This document shows, one piece after another, positions 54,001-62,173 of a DNA stretch of 64,000 nucleotides. Within the stretch, counting starts at the first letter, position 1. Each line of letters begins with the position of its first letter. Both the position numbers and the translations under genes were made by a program. A model generated the notes under the pieces. The model had not been told where the DNA came from. It saw only the letters and a program-made list of their open reading frames with translations, and ran no database searches. Origin of the DNA: Microcoleus vaginatus HSN003. Its GTDB lineage: Bacteria; Cyanobacteriota; Cyanobacteriia; Cyanobacteriales; Microcoleaceae. The stretch lies in the NCBI RefSeq assembly GCF_022701255.1, contig NZ_CP031705.1, positions 6,138,001 to 6,202,000 on the forward strand, in the 5' to 3' direction.

Positions 54001-55038
54001 ACCGACAATATCAAGACTTACGGCGAATCCCTCGCCCAAGTAATGTGGATGGTGGGAGTGAAGCCAGTTCCCGATGCTTTGGGCCGGGTAAACAAACTCG
54101 AATTGCTGTCTTTAGAAGAGTTGGGACGCCCTCGGATTGACGTAGTAATTAACTGTTCTGGTGTATTCCGCGACTTGTTCATCAACCAAATGAATTTGTT
54201 AGATAAAGCCGTGAAAATGGCAGCGGAAGCCGACGAACCGTTAGAGATGAACTTCGTCCGCAAACACGCCCTGAAGCAAGCGGAAGAAATGGGAATTAAT
54301 CTGCGACAAGCAGCCACCCGCGTATTTTCCAATGCCTCTGGTTCCTATTCATCTAACGTCAACTTGGCGGTAGAAAACAGCACTTGGGAAAGCGAAGCCG
54401 AGTTGCAGGAAATGTACTTAACTCGCAAATCCTTCGCCTTTTCTTCCGACAATCCCGGAACAATGGAACAAGATCGGCAGATTTTTGAATCATCCTTGAA
54501 AACTGCGGAAGTCACTTTCCAAAACTTGGATTCTGCGGAGATTTCCCTAACCGACGTGTCGCACTATTTCGACTCCGATCCGACTAAATTGATCGGCAGT
54601 TTGCGCGCAGATGGGAAGAAACCAGCATCCTTTGTTGCGGATACAACAACAGCCAACGCGCAGGTGCGGACGCTATCAGAAACCGTGCGTTTAGATTCGC
54701 GGACTAAGCTGCTGAATCCGAAGTGGTACGAAGGGATGTTGTCGCACGGCTATGAAGGCGTGCGGGAGATTTCTAAGCGTCTGGTGAATACGACTGGATG
54801 GAGTGCGACTGCGGGCGCGGTGGATAATTGGGTGTATGAGGATGTCAACACTACGTTTATCCAAGATGAGGAGATGCAGAAGCGTTTGCTGAATCTGAAT
54901 CCTCATTCTTTCCGCAAGATTGTCAGCACTTTGCTTGAGGTGAATGGCCGGGGTTATTGGGAGACTTCGGAGAACAATTTGGATCGTTTGCGTGAGTTGT
55001 ATCAGGAGGTGGAAGACCGGATTGAGGGGGTAGAATAA
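51043..55038 (+). CDS. chlH: Magnesium chelatase subunit H
   Basis: 1331 residues, the usual length. The porphyrin-binding catalytic subunit that inserts Mg into protoporphyrin IX with ChlI and ChlD, the committed step to chlorophyll. Typical blocks are VIFASLIFIEDLAEKV-like residues 80-95, VVFPSMPGVMRLNKMG, WGPPPGHLNSDG, FGTHGSLEFMPGKQ near 626, and the C-terminal GATSAWSATAGAVDNWVYE-type segment. AAGGAG lies upstream of the ATG. It defines the organism as chlorophyll-making. Stands alone, followed by a strong hairpin. Confidence 0.97.
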   Translation: MFTHVKPTIRHVVPENLQGRSLMKVVYVVLEPQYQSALSAAVRSINQKNPNLAIEISGYLIEELRSPENYEAFKRDVADANVFIASLIFIEDLAEKVVAAVEPLRDSLDVAVVFPSMPGVMRLNKMGSFSMAQLGQSKSAIGEFMKKRKEKSGSSFQDGMLKLLQTLPKVLKYLPIDKAQDARNFMLSFQYWLGGSQENLENFLLMLSHKYVFKGQSQPTFQEPVVYPDMGIWHPLASSMFEDVKAYLTWFNARTDISADLKDPLAPCIGLVLQRTHLVTGDDAHYVAMVQELEAMGARVVPIFAGGLDFSKPVENFFLEVGAKGVTPLPIVDAVVSLTGFALVGGPAKQDHPKAIESLKKLNCPYMVALPLVFQTTEEWENSDLGLHPIQVALQVAIPELDGAIEPIIVSGRDGATGKAIALQDRIEAISQRAMKWAMLRRKPKLDKKVAITVFSFPPDKGNVGTAAYLDVFGSIYEVLKALKGNGYDLPELPESAEKLMQEVIHDATAQYQSPELNIAYRMSVAEYEEFTPYSERLQENWGPPPGHLNSDGQNLLIFGKHFGNVFIGVQPTFGYEGDPMRLLFSRSASPHHGFAAYYTYLERIWGADAVLHFGTHGSLEFMPGKQMGMSVDCYPDSLIGKIPNLYYYAANNPSEATIAKRRSYAETISYLTPPAENAGLYKGLQELSELIASYQTLKETGRGVPIVDAIVEKCRLVNLDKDIALPPEQERGVAADMTAEERDNLVGLVYRKLMEIESRLLPCGLHVIGKPPTAEEAIATLVNIANLDREEDGLISLSRIIAQSLDRNIDEIYTNNDKGILADVELLQNITLACREAVGALVREQTDAEGRVSLVSKLNFFNMGKKTPWIEALHAAGYKKVDPELIKPLFEYLEFCLQQVCADNELGALLRALEGEYIIPGPGGDPIRNPDVLPTGKNMHALDPQSIPTTGAVKSAKIVVDRLLERQRVDNGGNYPETIAVVLWGTDNIKTYGESLAQVMWMVGVKPVPDALGRVNKLELLSLEELGRPRIDVVINCSGVFRDLFINQMNLLDKAVKMAAEADEPLEMNFVRKHALKQAEEMGINLRQAATRVFSNASGSYSSNVNLAVENSTWESEAELQEMYLTRKSFAFSSDNPGTMEQDRQIFESSLKTAEVTFQNLDSAEISLTDVSHYFDSDPTKLIGSLRADGKKPASFVADTTTANAQVRTLSETVRLDSRTKLLNPKWYEGMLSHGYEGVREISKRLVNTTGWSATAGAVDNWVYEDVNTTFIQDEEMQKRLLNLNPHSFRKIVSTLLEVNGRGYWETSENNLDRLRELYQEVEDRIEGVE

Positions 55039-55047
55039 CTACCCTCT

Positions 55048-55085
55048 TATAAATTAAGAGGCTCAAATTAGCCTCTTAATTTATA
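55048..55085 (+). terminator. Hairpin terminator after chlH
   Basis: Perfect 15-bp stem TATAAATTAAGAGGC/GCCTCTTAATTTATA with an 8-nt loop, 9 bp after the chlH stop. The AT-rich stem can work in either direction. Confidence 0.75.
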
Positions 55086-55247
55086 GTAGTTTGAAACCCT
55101 ATATTTTCCCTTGGCAGATCGCCTAATCGCTGTAAAAACGTTATTCTACGATCGCTATTTAAAAACAGCCCAAAGTGTTGTTATAATGAGTTACTACCTA
55201 CCTCTACCTTTACCATATTTATTTACATTTTTTAGGAAGTTAAAAAT

Positions 55248-56480
55248 ATGACCAGGACTTACCAACACAATCAAGAAAAAGAAATCAATCAATTATTCTC
55301 TCCATCGGAAAAAACTATGTGGAACAAGCAAAAGAAGGATAAATCTAATGACAAGAATATGTCTGATGAGGAAATAAATACTAAATATGAATCAGGGTAT
55401 AGCAGAATTTTAATGGAGTTTAATCGGGAAAAGCTACCACTTTTTGTGGATGCACTGAAAAAACCCGATTATATGGATTTACGTCCCTTTTTTCAACGCC
55501 GTCCTCGATGGAAAGCTGAACAACAATCTCTTTTAATTGAATCATTCATTATTAATTTGCCAGTTCCGCCAGTGATTTTGTATGAAAAAAAATATAACTC
55601 CTATGAAGTCATAGACGGTCAACAAAGAATTAGCGCTCTTAGGGATTTTTATGAGGATCGGCTTATTTTAACGGGATTACAACTTTGGCCAGAATTAAAT
55701 GGTCGCAAATATAGTAATTTACCAACAGAAATTCAAGCAGGAATAGATCGTCGTACTTTATCCTCGATCGTGGTTATTACAGAATCAGCTAAAACACTTG
55801 AAGACGCAATGTATTTAAAGAGACTTACCTTTGAGCGTCTGAATACAGGTGGAGTTGAATTGAGTAATCAAGAGATTCGCAACTGTTTATATCACGGTCA
55901 ATTTAATGATAGTCTGATTGAATTAGCCGATCATCCCATTTTTAAAAGTGCTTGGGGTATTCCTGACTCCGATCGGAATGAGCGTGAAAAAAATAATCTT
56001 TATAAGAAAATGGAAGATGTGGAGTTAATATTACGTTTTTTTGCCCTGCGCCATTACGAAAACTTTAAAGGTAACTTAGAAAATTTTTTGGATTTATATA
56101 TGATTAAAAGTTTAGATTTTTCTCAAGAAGATACTGCGTTTTTAAAGAGTATTTTTCAGGATACTATAAACCTCGCTTATGATATTTATGGAGAAAATTT
56201 ATTTAGACCTTATATACTTGACAAATCTAAAAATTGGAAGTGGGCTGATGAACCATATAAAGCATATTATGATGCTGTGATGGTTGCTTTCAGTAAAAAT
56301 TTACCTAATGCTCAAATTTTGAAGCAGAATAAAAATCAGGTGATTGATGCTACTAAACAATTACTGAAAGCAGATAAATCTGAGTTATTTAGAGGGAAAG
56401 GTAAAAACACAAAAAATGATATACAAAGGCGATTAAATTCATTTGAGCAAATGTTGTCTCAGGTAATTATGTCCGAGTAA
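55248..56480 (+). CDS. DUF262 (GmrSD-type N-terminal) protein, probable defence component
   Basis: 410 residues. The DUF262 core shows FFQRRPRWKAEQQSLLIESFIINLPVPPVILYE and the nucleotide-binding/hydrolysis motif VIDGQQRISALRDFY, as in ParB-like/GmrS-type proteins. No HNH domain (DUF1524) is fused. Before the IS630 insertion its stop codon lay 5 nt from the ATG of the HEPN gene, so the two formed a tight operon. Such pairs are found in bacterial conflict and anti-phage settings. The protein itself looks intact. Confidence 0.85.
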   Translation: MTRTYQHNQEKEINQLFSPSEKTMWNKQKKDKSNDKNMSDEEINTKYESGYSRILMEFNREKLPLFVDALKKPDYMDLRPFFQRRPRWKAEQQSLLIESFIINLPVPPVILYEKKYNSYEVIDGQQRISALRDFYEDRLILTGLQLWPELNGRKYSNLPTEIQAGIDRRTLSSIVVITESAKTLEDAMYLKRLTFERLNTGGVELSNQEIRNCLYHGQFNDSLIELADHPIFKSAWGIPDSDRNEREKNNLYKKMEDVELILRFFALRHYENFKGNLENFLDLYMIKSLDFSQEDTAFLKSIFQDTINLAYDIYGENLFRPYILDKSKNWKWADEPYKAYYDAVMVAFSKNLPNAQILKQNKNQVIDATKQLLKADKSELFRGKGKNTKNDIQRRLNSFEQMLSQVIMSE

Positions 56481-56502
56481 GTATCTACAGCACTTCCGGA
56501 TG

Positions 56503-57069
56503 TTATGAGGTACAGTAGCAGCAATTAGTAAACCAGTTTTTGAGATGTTTCGGATTAATTAAGTCAAGAGCCACAGCAATTATCGTGTCAACCATTTTAG
56601 TGCTGGTTGGTGAAAACTGTCGCAATAAAGATTTAAGTTGCGACCACCATAATTCAATCGGATTAAAATCAGGAGAGTATGGGGATAAACATAAAATAGA
56701 AGCACCCACCACGGCAATCATCGATGTAATTGAATCTACTTTATGCGCTGGTAAGTTATCCATCACTACTACGGCTCCGGGCCACAATTGTGGCACTAAA
56801 CATTTCTCGATAAACACCTCAAATGCTTTGCTATCCATCGAGTTGTCCAGGGTCATTAATGCCACTACTTTCGTGAGGCTAATTGCACCAATTACTGTGA
56901 CTTTCTTGCCTCGATAAAAAGGTTTGACCGCATAGGCTCTAGTTCCTCGTTGCGAACGTGCATGAGTTCTGGTTAAACCTAGCAATACTCCAGTCTCATC
57001 TAAAAATACTAGATTTTTTGGCTCGATATCCTTGACTTTTTCCCAATAGTCTAACCTTAACTTCATCAC
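56503..57069 (-). CDS. IS630 transposase, catalytic (DDE) part
   Basis: 188 residues: NLVFLDETGVLLGLTRTHA (first Asp), GAVVVMDNLPAHK (second Asp), LSPYSPDFNPIELWWSQLK (Glu). It overlaps the stop of the upstream open frame by 4 bp (ATGA). A full-length transposase is probably made by frameshifting from the upstream frame at the run of nine A at 57102-57110. Confidence 0.92.
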   Translation of the reverse strand: MMKLRLDYWEKVKDIEPKNLVFLDETGVLLGLTRTHARSQRGTRAYAVKPFYRGKKVTVIGAISLTKVVALMTLDNSMDSKAFEVFIEKCLVPQLWPGAVVVMDNLPAHKVDSITSMIAVVGASILCLSPYSPDFNPIELWWSQLKSLLRQFSPTSTKMVDTIIAVALDLINPKHLKNWFTNCCYCTS

Positions 57070-57449
57070 TCTTTCTGTGCCTGCTTGGCTACTCCTGACT
57101 GTTTTTTTTTACGATTTAATCCCAACTTCTGTAAGGCGCTACACATGGCTGTTCTGCCTACCCAATTTCCTGTCTTTTGGGCGAACAACTCACACAATTC
57201 TACCAAAGTTGCATCGGGATGTGTGACCACTATTTCTCTTAACTCTTGTGACGCATTATTCAAATGACTGAATCTGGGTTTACCCCTCGGTTTAGGCTGT
57301 AAATTCCCCTCTATTTTTTGTTGCTTGACAAGTTTTTGAACTAAGCTTTTACTGCAGGCAAATATTTCTGCTGTTTTTCTGATCGACAGCTTCTGCTCGA
57401 CATGGGCTGCTACTATTTTGGATCGCAAATCTACTGAGTATGCTTTCAT
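57066..57449 (-). CDS. IS630 transposase, N-terminal DNA-binding part
   Basis: 127 residues: two helix-turn-helix segments (LSIRKTAEIFACSKSLVQKLV and the GRTAMCSALQKLGL region). It ends in RKKKQ encoded by the A9 run, a likely programmed frameshift site into the DDE frame. Confidence 0.9.
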   Translation of the reverse strand: MKAYSVDLRSKIVAAHVEQKLSIRKTAEIFACSKSLVQKLVKQQKIEGNLQPKPRGKPRFSHLNNASQELREIVVTHPDATLVELCELFAQKTGNWVGRTAMCSALQKLGLNRKKKQSGVAKQAQKE

Positions 57450-58070
57450 TGGTATATTATTTTTAGTCGATTCTATTGTACCTCATAACATCCGGAAGTG
57501 CTGTATGTTGATTGAAACAATTGAAATCTCACTAGAACAATTAAGACAAAAAACAGAAACTATTCGTTTTATATTGAAGCAAAACCAGTCGCTAAGGGAT
57601 ATTTTATTTACAAATGATGAAGAGGTTAGAAAAAAAGCTGCCGAATTAAAACTAAATTTATCAAAAAATTCAATTTCTCTAACAGAATGGGAGATTGATG
57701 AACATTGTGCAGTTGTTAGTCAACTTTATGCAATTTATGAAAATTTTGTTAAAAAAATAATTAGTAAGTGGCTAGAGGCTTTACCACAATTAGTTACTAA
57801 ATACGAGCGGCTAGACGAAGTAATCCGCAATAATCATAGGAGTGGTGTAGGTAAGTTAATTTCAAATTTTGGAAATAATAGATACGAAGATTTGAGCTTG
57901 GAGCAAATTATTCAAGGCTTATTTTATGGAGTTAAGAAGAACAGTAAAAGTAAATATGAATTAATACCAGAGTCTTTTTTAATAAATTTTCAAAATAATT
58001 TACGACAGAAAGAATTGCAAAATTTATTGACTGCTATTGGTCTTAATGATTTTAAGTCTTGTGTTGGTAT

Positions 58071-59344
58071 CTGGGGGGGTGATAAAGAGGTCTACGAGAT
58101 AGACTGTATAAGGGTTGCAGCCCGCATACCTTGTTGATAAAAGCGGCGTTTAGAAGGAGTTAACTTCATTAACTGTTCCACCTCCAAAGAATATTGTTCT
58201 AGATAATTAACCCACTTTTTTCCATCTAATCCAACACCAAATGTACTCCGTCTGCGATATTTTTTCTTTGGTTCTGTGCGACGAGATACATATTCTTGTA
58301 CCTGCTTTTTCTTCAGTTCATTACCTTGAAATATTGCTGAACTGTACGCAAGTGTCATGAGCAGAATCATGTTAATAAGTCGGTTCCCTTTGAGGCTTGT
58401 TCCTTCAAGATCGTAGCCTCCTGTTTTACAGTCTCGGAACATTTCTTCAATGCCCATCCGCTGCTTATAAGCATTGAGCGCTGCTCGCAATGAGCCTAAG
58501 TCCGTGAGAATAAACCAGGCTTCTTTAACTTGATATTTCCCATAGTTCCTTTTCCACTTACAAGCAAGCTCAAATCCGGTAGTAGGTAGAGTTTTCCTCA
58601 CTTTTTTCCCTTGAACATACAAAGAAGTTCCGGGTACTATTCCTAATTCATCCAACCGTTGCCAAACTAAATGTTCTGTTTCGATACAAAGATTCTTTTT
58701 CAGTCTTAAGCAAAAAGACACACCCTTTTCCTTAAGCCAGTTTCCCAAATCAACAGAACAAAATTCACGGTCTCCTAAAACGATGACTTTATATTCTGAA
58801 AATAATGGTAAAACTTGCTCTAAATTGGTAGTTTGTGACTCGAAGTTACTATTTCCTAATTTGGGCAACAACGACCAGTATAATGGAATTGCTCTTCGCT
58901 CCCAGATCAGGCTAACCATAAAGAGATTAATGCACCCCCATTGACTGCGGTCGATTGCAATTGATAAACGAGTACCAATGCGGCAATAAGTGGTCAACCA
59001 ATAAGTAATTAAGGGGAACCAAATTAATGAGATAGTTAAGTTTGGTAAATCCAGAAATCTTTGTAGTTTTCTACGCCGACTTTCCGTTGTAATTGGGTAA
59101 GGAAATACCCGTGCCAGTCGTTCTAATCTCACTTGTTTTTCTGATTGCATCACAGATAGCAAAGTTGTCATTACAAGAAACTGAGCTTTGGTCAGTTGTT
59201 TTTTTAAATGAGTCTGGTAAAATGTTGGTATCATTATTTTTTGGATAGGCAAGCGTGTAACAATTATGCTGCCTATCTTTTTTTAGCACACATTGGCTCA
59301 ATCCTCACCACCTCTGGGTTTCAGGCTGGTTGTCACCCCCCCAG
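58071..59344 (-). mobile_element. IS4-family insertion sequence (1274 bp)
   Basis: Termini CTGGGGGGGTGAYAA at both ends, flanked by 10-bp duplications GTGTTGGTAT (58061-58070 and 59345-59354). Precise removal of the element plus one duplication restores the HEPN frame, which confirms the boundaries. It is unrelated in sequence to the 1706-bp IS4-family element. Confidence 0.95.
58092..59234 (-). CDS. IS4-family transposase of the 1274-bp element
   Basis: 380 residues from ATG 59234 (MIPTFYQTHLKKQL); an ATG at 59252 adds six. Catalytic Asp in AIDRSQWG and LGDREFCS, and YKQRMGIEEMFRDCK matching the IS4 Y-(2)-R-(3)-E-(6)-K signature. Intact. Confidence 0.94.
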   Translation of the reverse strand: MIPTFYQTHLKKQLTKAQFLVMTTLLSVMQSEKQVRLERLARVFPYPITTESRRRKLQRFLDLPNLTISLIWFPLITYWLTTYCRIGTRLSIAIDRSQWGCINLFMVSLIWERRAIPLYWSLLPKLGNSNFESQTTNLEQVLPLFSEYKVIVLGDREFCSVDLGNWLKEKGVSFCLRLKKNLCIETEHLVWQRLDELGIVPGTSLYVQGKKVRKTLPTTGFELACKWKRNYGKYQVKEAWFILTDLGSLRAALNAYKQRMGIEEMFRDCKTGGYDLEGTSLKGNRLINMILLMTLAYSSAIFQGNELKKKQVQEYVSRRTEPKKKYRRRSTFGVGLDGKKWVNYLEQYSLEVEQLMKLTPSKRRFYQQGMRAATLIQSIS

Positions 59345-60053
59345 GTGTTGGTATAAATGATTCTCAGTCTAGCTGGATGTGGCTTGAAGAGCACCAAAAT
59401 ATTAAAGAATATATTGATAATATACTGGGCGGCTCAAATACACTTAAAAAAGAACTAGACCAATTTATCGAATATCGCAATGCAAGTGCTCATAATTTAG
59501 TTCGAGAGAGTGAATTTTTAGGTTATGATTCCCTATTAAACTTATGTTATTTTGTCGATGCTATATGTCAGGCCTTAGCGGACTTATTAATTTATCATTT
59601 TTTGAGGAAAAAAACTCATATAAATCAAGCCAAAAAAATTGGTGAAATTAAAAATTATCTTCCAAACAAAAAAGTTATAATGGCATCCGTTAACAGGGTT
59701 ACTTTATCCAGCGAAGATAAAATTTTTATTGTCAACCAAAAGTCATCTTATTGCAAAGCAGCTATAATTCGAGAATTAAGAAATGAAAAGGGAGAGTCAA
59801 AACAAACTCTTAGAATAAGGAATCAGCAAGAGATAACTTTAGAGGTTGACATGATAAATGCCATAAAACCTCCTAAAAAAAATCAATCACTTTATATAAT
59901 TGCCAAGTAATTAATTCAAAAAGCTGCGGTTGAACTATGATTGCTTAACTGTTAACATAAACATGATTGGCGAGCACCAAAATTAACAATGGTATTAACA
60001 TAAAATCGAAGAGCTACAATTTTTACTTATTGAAATAGGAAAAGTTAACAGCC

Positions 60054-60392
60054 ATGATGACTTACAAAGGTTACAGTGCTAGCATTGAAGTAGATTTAGA
60101 AGCGGAAATTCTTTTCGGGCGAGTTCTCGATATTAATGACGTAGTGACTTTTAAAGCACAAACTATTGAAGAAGCTCGCCAAGAATTCCAAAATTCCATA
60201 GATGATTATCTAGAGTTTTGCAAAGAATTGGGACAGGAACCTGATAAATCATTTTCAGGTAAACTTCCCTTCCGCACTACTCCCGAACATCACCGCAAAA
60301 TATTTATTGCTGCTAAAAAAACGGGCAAAAGTATTAACAATTGGATGGAGGAGGTTTTAATTAAAGCAGCAGATCAAGCAATTAACACTTAA
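60054..60392 (+). CDS. HicB-family antitoxin-like protein (DUF1902/RHH type)
   Basis: 112 residues. N-terminal HicB fold (YKGYSASIEVDLEAEILFGRVLDINDVVTFKAQTIEEARQEFQ) and a C-terminal helix pair (TTPEHHRKIFIAAKKTGKSINNWMEEVL) resembling a ribbon-helix-helix DNA-binding part. HicB antitoxins neutralise HicA mRNA interferases. No HicA gene is present on either side, so it is an orphan or acts on something else. Confidence 0.85.
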   Translation: MMTYKGYSASIEVDLEAEILFGRVLDINDVVTFKAQTIEEARQEFQNSIDDYLEFCKELGQEPDKSFSGKLPFRTTPEHHRKIFIAAKKTGKSINNWMEEVLIKAADQAINT

Positions 60393-60405
60393 TTAACCTA
60401 GGATA

Positions 60406-60612
60406 ATGAAGTACGAAGTAATCATTTACTGGAGTGAGGAAGACCGGGTATTTATTGCAGAAGTACCTGAATTGCCGGGATGTGCGGCGGATGGCGAAAC
60501 TTATCAAGAAGCATTGCAAAATCTAGAGATTATTATGCAGGAGTGGATAGAAACGGCTAACGCACTGGGTCGTCCTATTCCTCAACCGAAAGGTCGCTTG
60601 ATGTTTGCGTAG
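60406..60612 (+). CDS. HicB-like short protein
   Basis: 68 residues, a bare HicB fold (MKYEVIIYWSEEDRVFIAEVPELPGCAADGETYQEALQNLEII) without a DNA-binding tail. It lies 13 bp after the previous HicB-like gene, so they are co-transcribed. Again no HicA is encoded nearby. Confidence 0.88.
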   Translation: MKYEVIIYWSEEDRVFIAEVPELPGCAADGETYQEALQNLEIIMQEWIETANALGRPIPQPKGRLMFA

Positions 60613-60650
60613 TTGAAATAGAATCACAGCCCATCGCCCTGATCTTCCCA

Positions 60651-60682
60651 AAGTGCGATCGCCCTTATCTTCCCCAAAGTGC
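60651..60682 (+). repeat. HIP1-containing repeat, left of mazF
   Basis: About 31 bp centred on AGTGCGATCGCCCTTAT. It is nearly identical and in the same orientation as 61344-61374; the two copies bracket the MazF toxin-antitoxin pair. Confidence 0.75.
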
Positions 60683-60684
60683 AA

Positions 60685-61035
60685 TTAAACTTGACCAGGC
60701 AAATCCAACGCAATTAATAAAGCTTGATTCAGCAGAAGTATTGCTTCATTACTAAGCATTCCTCGTAAACTCAATAAACGAGATTTAGATAATACCCGTA
60801 CTTGATCTGCCATAGCGATAGAATCGTTGGTTAATCCACCGTCGGGAGCTTTAATTAATACCTGAGTGGGATAAACTCGTTTACCAGTTTGATAAGTAGT
60901 GCAGGGAATAGCCAAAACTACAGGGCTATATGTATTGATTGTAGCTCGACTAACGATGATAACAGGACGGGTTCCTCCTTGTTCAGAACCCTCAACAGGT
61001 TCAAGTCTAGCATCATAGACTTCTCCCCGGTTCAT
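60685..61035 (-). CDS. MazF/PemK-family toxin (endoribonuclease)
   Basis: 116 residues from ATG 61035 (MNRGEVYDARLEPVEGSEQGGTRPVIIVS); the upstream extension is rejected. Family blocks are GEVYDA, GTRPVIIVSR, VVLAIPCTTY and MADQVRVLSKSRL. MazF toxins cut mRNA. The start overlaps the stop of the antitoxin gene by 4 bp (ATGA), showing translational coupling. Confidence 0.9.
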   Translation of the reverse strand: MNRGEVYDARLEPVEGSEQGGTRPVIIVSRATINTYSPVVLAIPCTTYQTGKRVYPTQVLIKAPDGGLTNDSIAMADQVRVLSKSRLLSLRGMLSNEAILLLNQALLIALDLPGQV

Positions 61036-61286
61036 ACAGGAGATTCTCCCAATTGCAACGCTTCCCAACTCGCTACCGCAAACTCAGCCTCCATCTGTAG
61101 CACTTGAGCTTGATACTCTGGATCTTGTACCATTTCAATCAGTGCTGCATCAATTTCTGATCGTTTACCCTGAGTTTGGGTTGTTACCCGATCGCGAACC
61201 AATGCTGACAATACTTCTAAAAGCTGCTGTTGCTCGTCAGGAGTGAGATTTTGAGCCTGACTCAATACCTCGCTATAAGTAGACAT
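61032..61286 (-). CDS. Antitoxin partner of the MazF-family toxin
   Basis: 84 residues, acidic and helical (YSEVLSQAQNLTPDEQQQLLEVLSALV, then ALIEMVQDPEYQAQVLQMEAEF). No clear AbrB fold, so it is assigned as antitoxin from its position: directly upstream of, and overlapping, the toxin. Confidence 0.78.
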   Translation of the reverse strand: MSTYSEVLSQAQNLTPDEQQQLLEVLSALVRDRVTTQTQGKRSEIDAALIEMVQDPEYQAQVLQMEAEFAVASWEALQLGESPV

Positions 61287-61343
61287 AGGCTTTATGTTGA
61301 GATTTTGGGGCTGATTGTCATTATAGCAATTTAGGATCGAAGG

Positions 61344-61374
61344 AAGTGCGATCGCCCTTATTTTCCCAAAGTGC
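61344..61374 (+). repeat. HIP1-containing repeat, right of mazEF-type pair
   Basis: Direct-repeat partner of 60651-60682 (one C/T change and a one-base length difference), lying between the MazF and RelE modules. Confidence 0.75.
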
Positions 61375-61376
61375 CC

Positions 61377-61673
61377 CTAATACACTTCACGACGATGAGC
61401 AATAACAGTCACAACCACACGCTTTTGCTCATCATCAATGTCATAAACAACCCGATAATCTCCAACGCGATAGCGATAGTATCCAGCTAATTCGCCTTTT
61501 AGTTGCTTAATATTTGGATGACTGCGAGGGTCAGTTTTCAACATCTCAAAACATCTATCTAGCTTGCGTTGTAAAGAAGCTGATGCTTCTTCAAAAAACT
61601 CCTGAGCATCAAAGCTAAGAACGACTGAATAAAACTTTAGACTTTCATCAGTATTTTCGTTTGAGTTGCTCAA
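61377..61673 (-). CDS. RelE/ParE-superfamily toxin
   Basis: 98 residues from TTG 61673. The core FYSVVLSFDAQEFFEEASASLQRKLDRCFEML...HPNIKQLKGELAGYYRYRVGDYRVVYDIDD is typical of RelE-type ribosome-dependent mRNA interferases; the Arg/Tyr residues of the active site are present. It overlaps the antitoxin gene by 26 bp, so expression is coupled. Confidence 0.9.
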   Translation of the reverse strand: MSNSNENTDESLKFYSVVLSFDAQEFFEEASASLQRKLDRCFEMLKTDPRSHPNIKQLKGELAGYYRYRVGDYRVVYDIDDEQKRVVVTVIAHRREVY

Positions 61674-61878
61674 CTGAAGTCACCTTACCTGCTGCTACAT
61701 CTTTTTGGGCTTTATTAAATACTTCAATAAAACCGGGAATTTTTAATAATTCCACCGTAGCTTCATTGCTTTCACGTTCTGATAAATAAGCTAAGAAATC
61801 AGCCACAACGATCAGCCGTTCAGGAGATAAGCGATCTATGGATTGCTTAAGATTCTGGCGAAGTTCTTGAGTTTTCAT
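61648..61878 (-). CDS. RelB-like antitoxin
   Basis: 76 residues: MKTQELRQNLKQSIDRLSPERLIVVADFLAYLSERESNEATVELLKIPG. A small helical antitoxin of the kind paired with RelE toxins in cyanobacteria, upstream of and overlapping the toxin. Confidence 0.85.
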   Translation of the reverse strand: MKTQELRQNLKQSIDRLSPERLIVVADFLAYLSERESNEATVELLKIPGFIEVFNKAQKDVAAGKVTSVEQLKRKY

Positions 61879-62173
61879 AGTTCATAGCTATTGAAAATTA
61901 TTAGAGCTGGCTGTTTGATTATACCAGATAGTCTGAAATTTGGCTCCTGCGGCCCTGATTTTCCCTGCATTGCGATCGCCCCGATATTGCCTGCATTGCG
62001 ATCGCCCTGAACTTACCCTGCATGGAAATTTAGTTTTGAGCAAGGTTGGCAGTAACTTTGATCTTAAGCCCAGGCGCATCTAAATCTTACAGTCAAGTTT
62101 GATGAAATTCTTGTGGGGAGTAGGGGTTGGGCGTCCCGCCCGAAAAATACAACGCAAGATGCCCGACAGCTTA
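61879..62173. other. Intergenic region with HIP1 repeats
   Basis: About 295 bp with two close copies of CTGCATTGCGATCGCCC (about 61971 and 61992). No gene seen. Confidence 0.5.

Larger units (their letters stand above)
56488..57503 (-). mobile_element. IS630-family insertion sequence (1016 bp)
   Basis: Perfect 27-bp terminal inverted repeats starting CAGCACTTCCGGATGTTATG, flanked by TA on both sides (56486-56487 and 57504-57505), the standard IS630 target duplication. It is inserted between the DUF262 gene and the HEPN gene; the right TA supplies the A of the HEPN start codon. Confidence 0.95.
57505..59910 (+). pseudogene. HEPN-family (MAE_28990/MAE_18760-like) nuclease gene split by an IS4-family element
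   Basis: The first part (57505-58070) starts MLIETIEISLEQLRQKTETIRF. After removing 58071-59344 and one GTGTTGGTAT the frame continues exactly at 59355 (SCVGI|NDSQSSWMWLEEHQNIKEY), giving 373 residues. The C-terminal part has EYRNASAH near residue 230, the R-x4-H ribonuclease motif of HEPN domains. The N-terminal helices and paired DUF262 gene fit the MAE_28990-type family as I recall it. With the IS in place no full HEPN protein is made. Confidence 0.8.
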
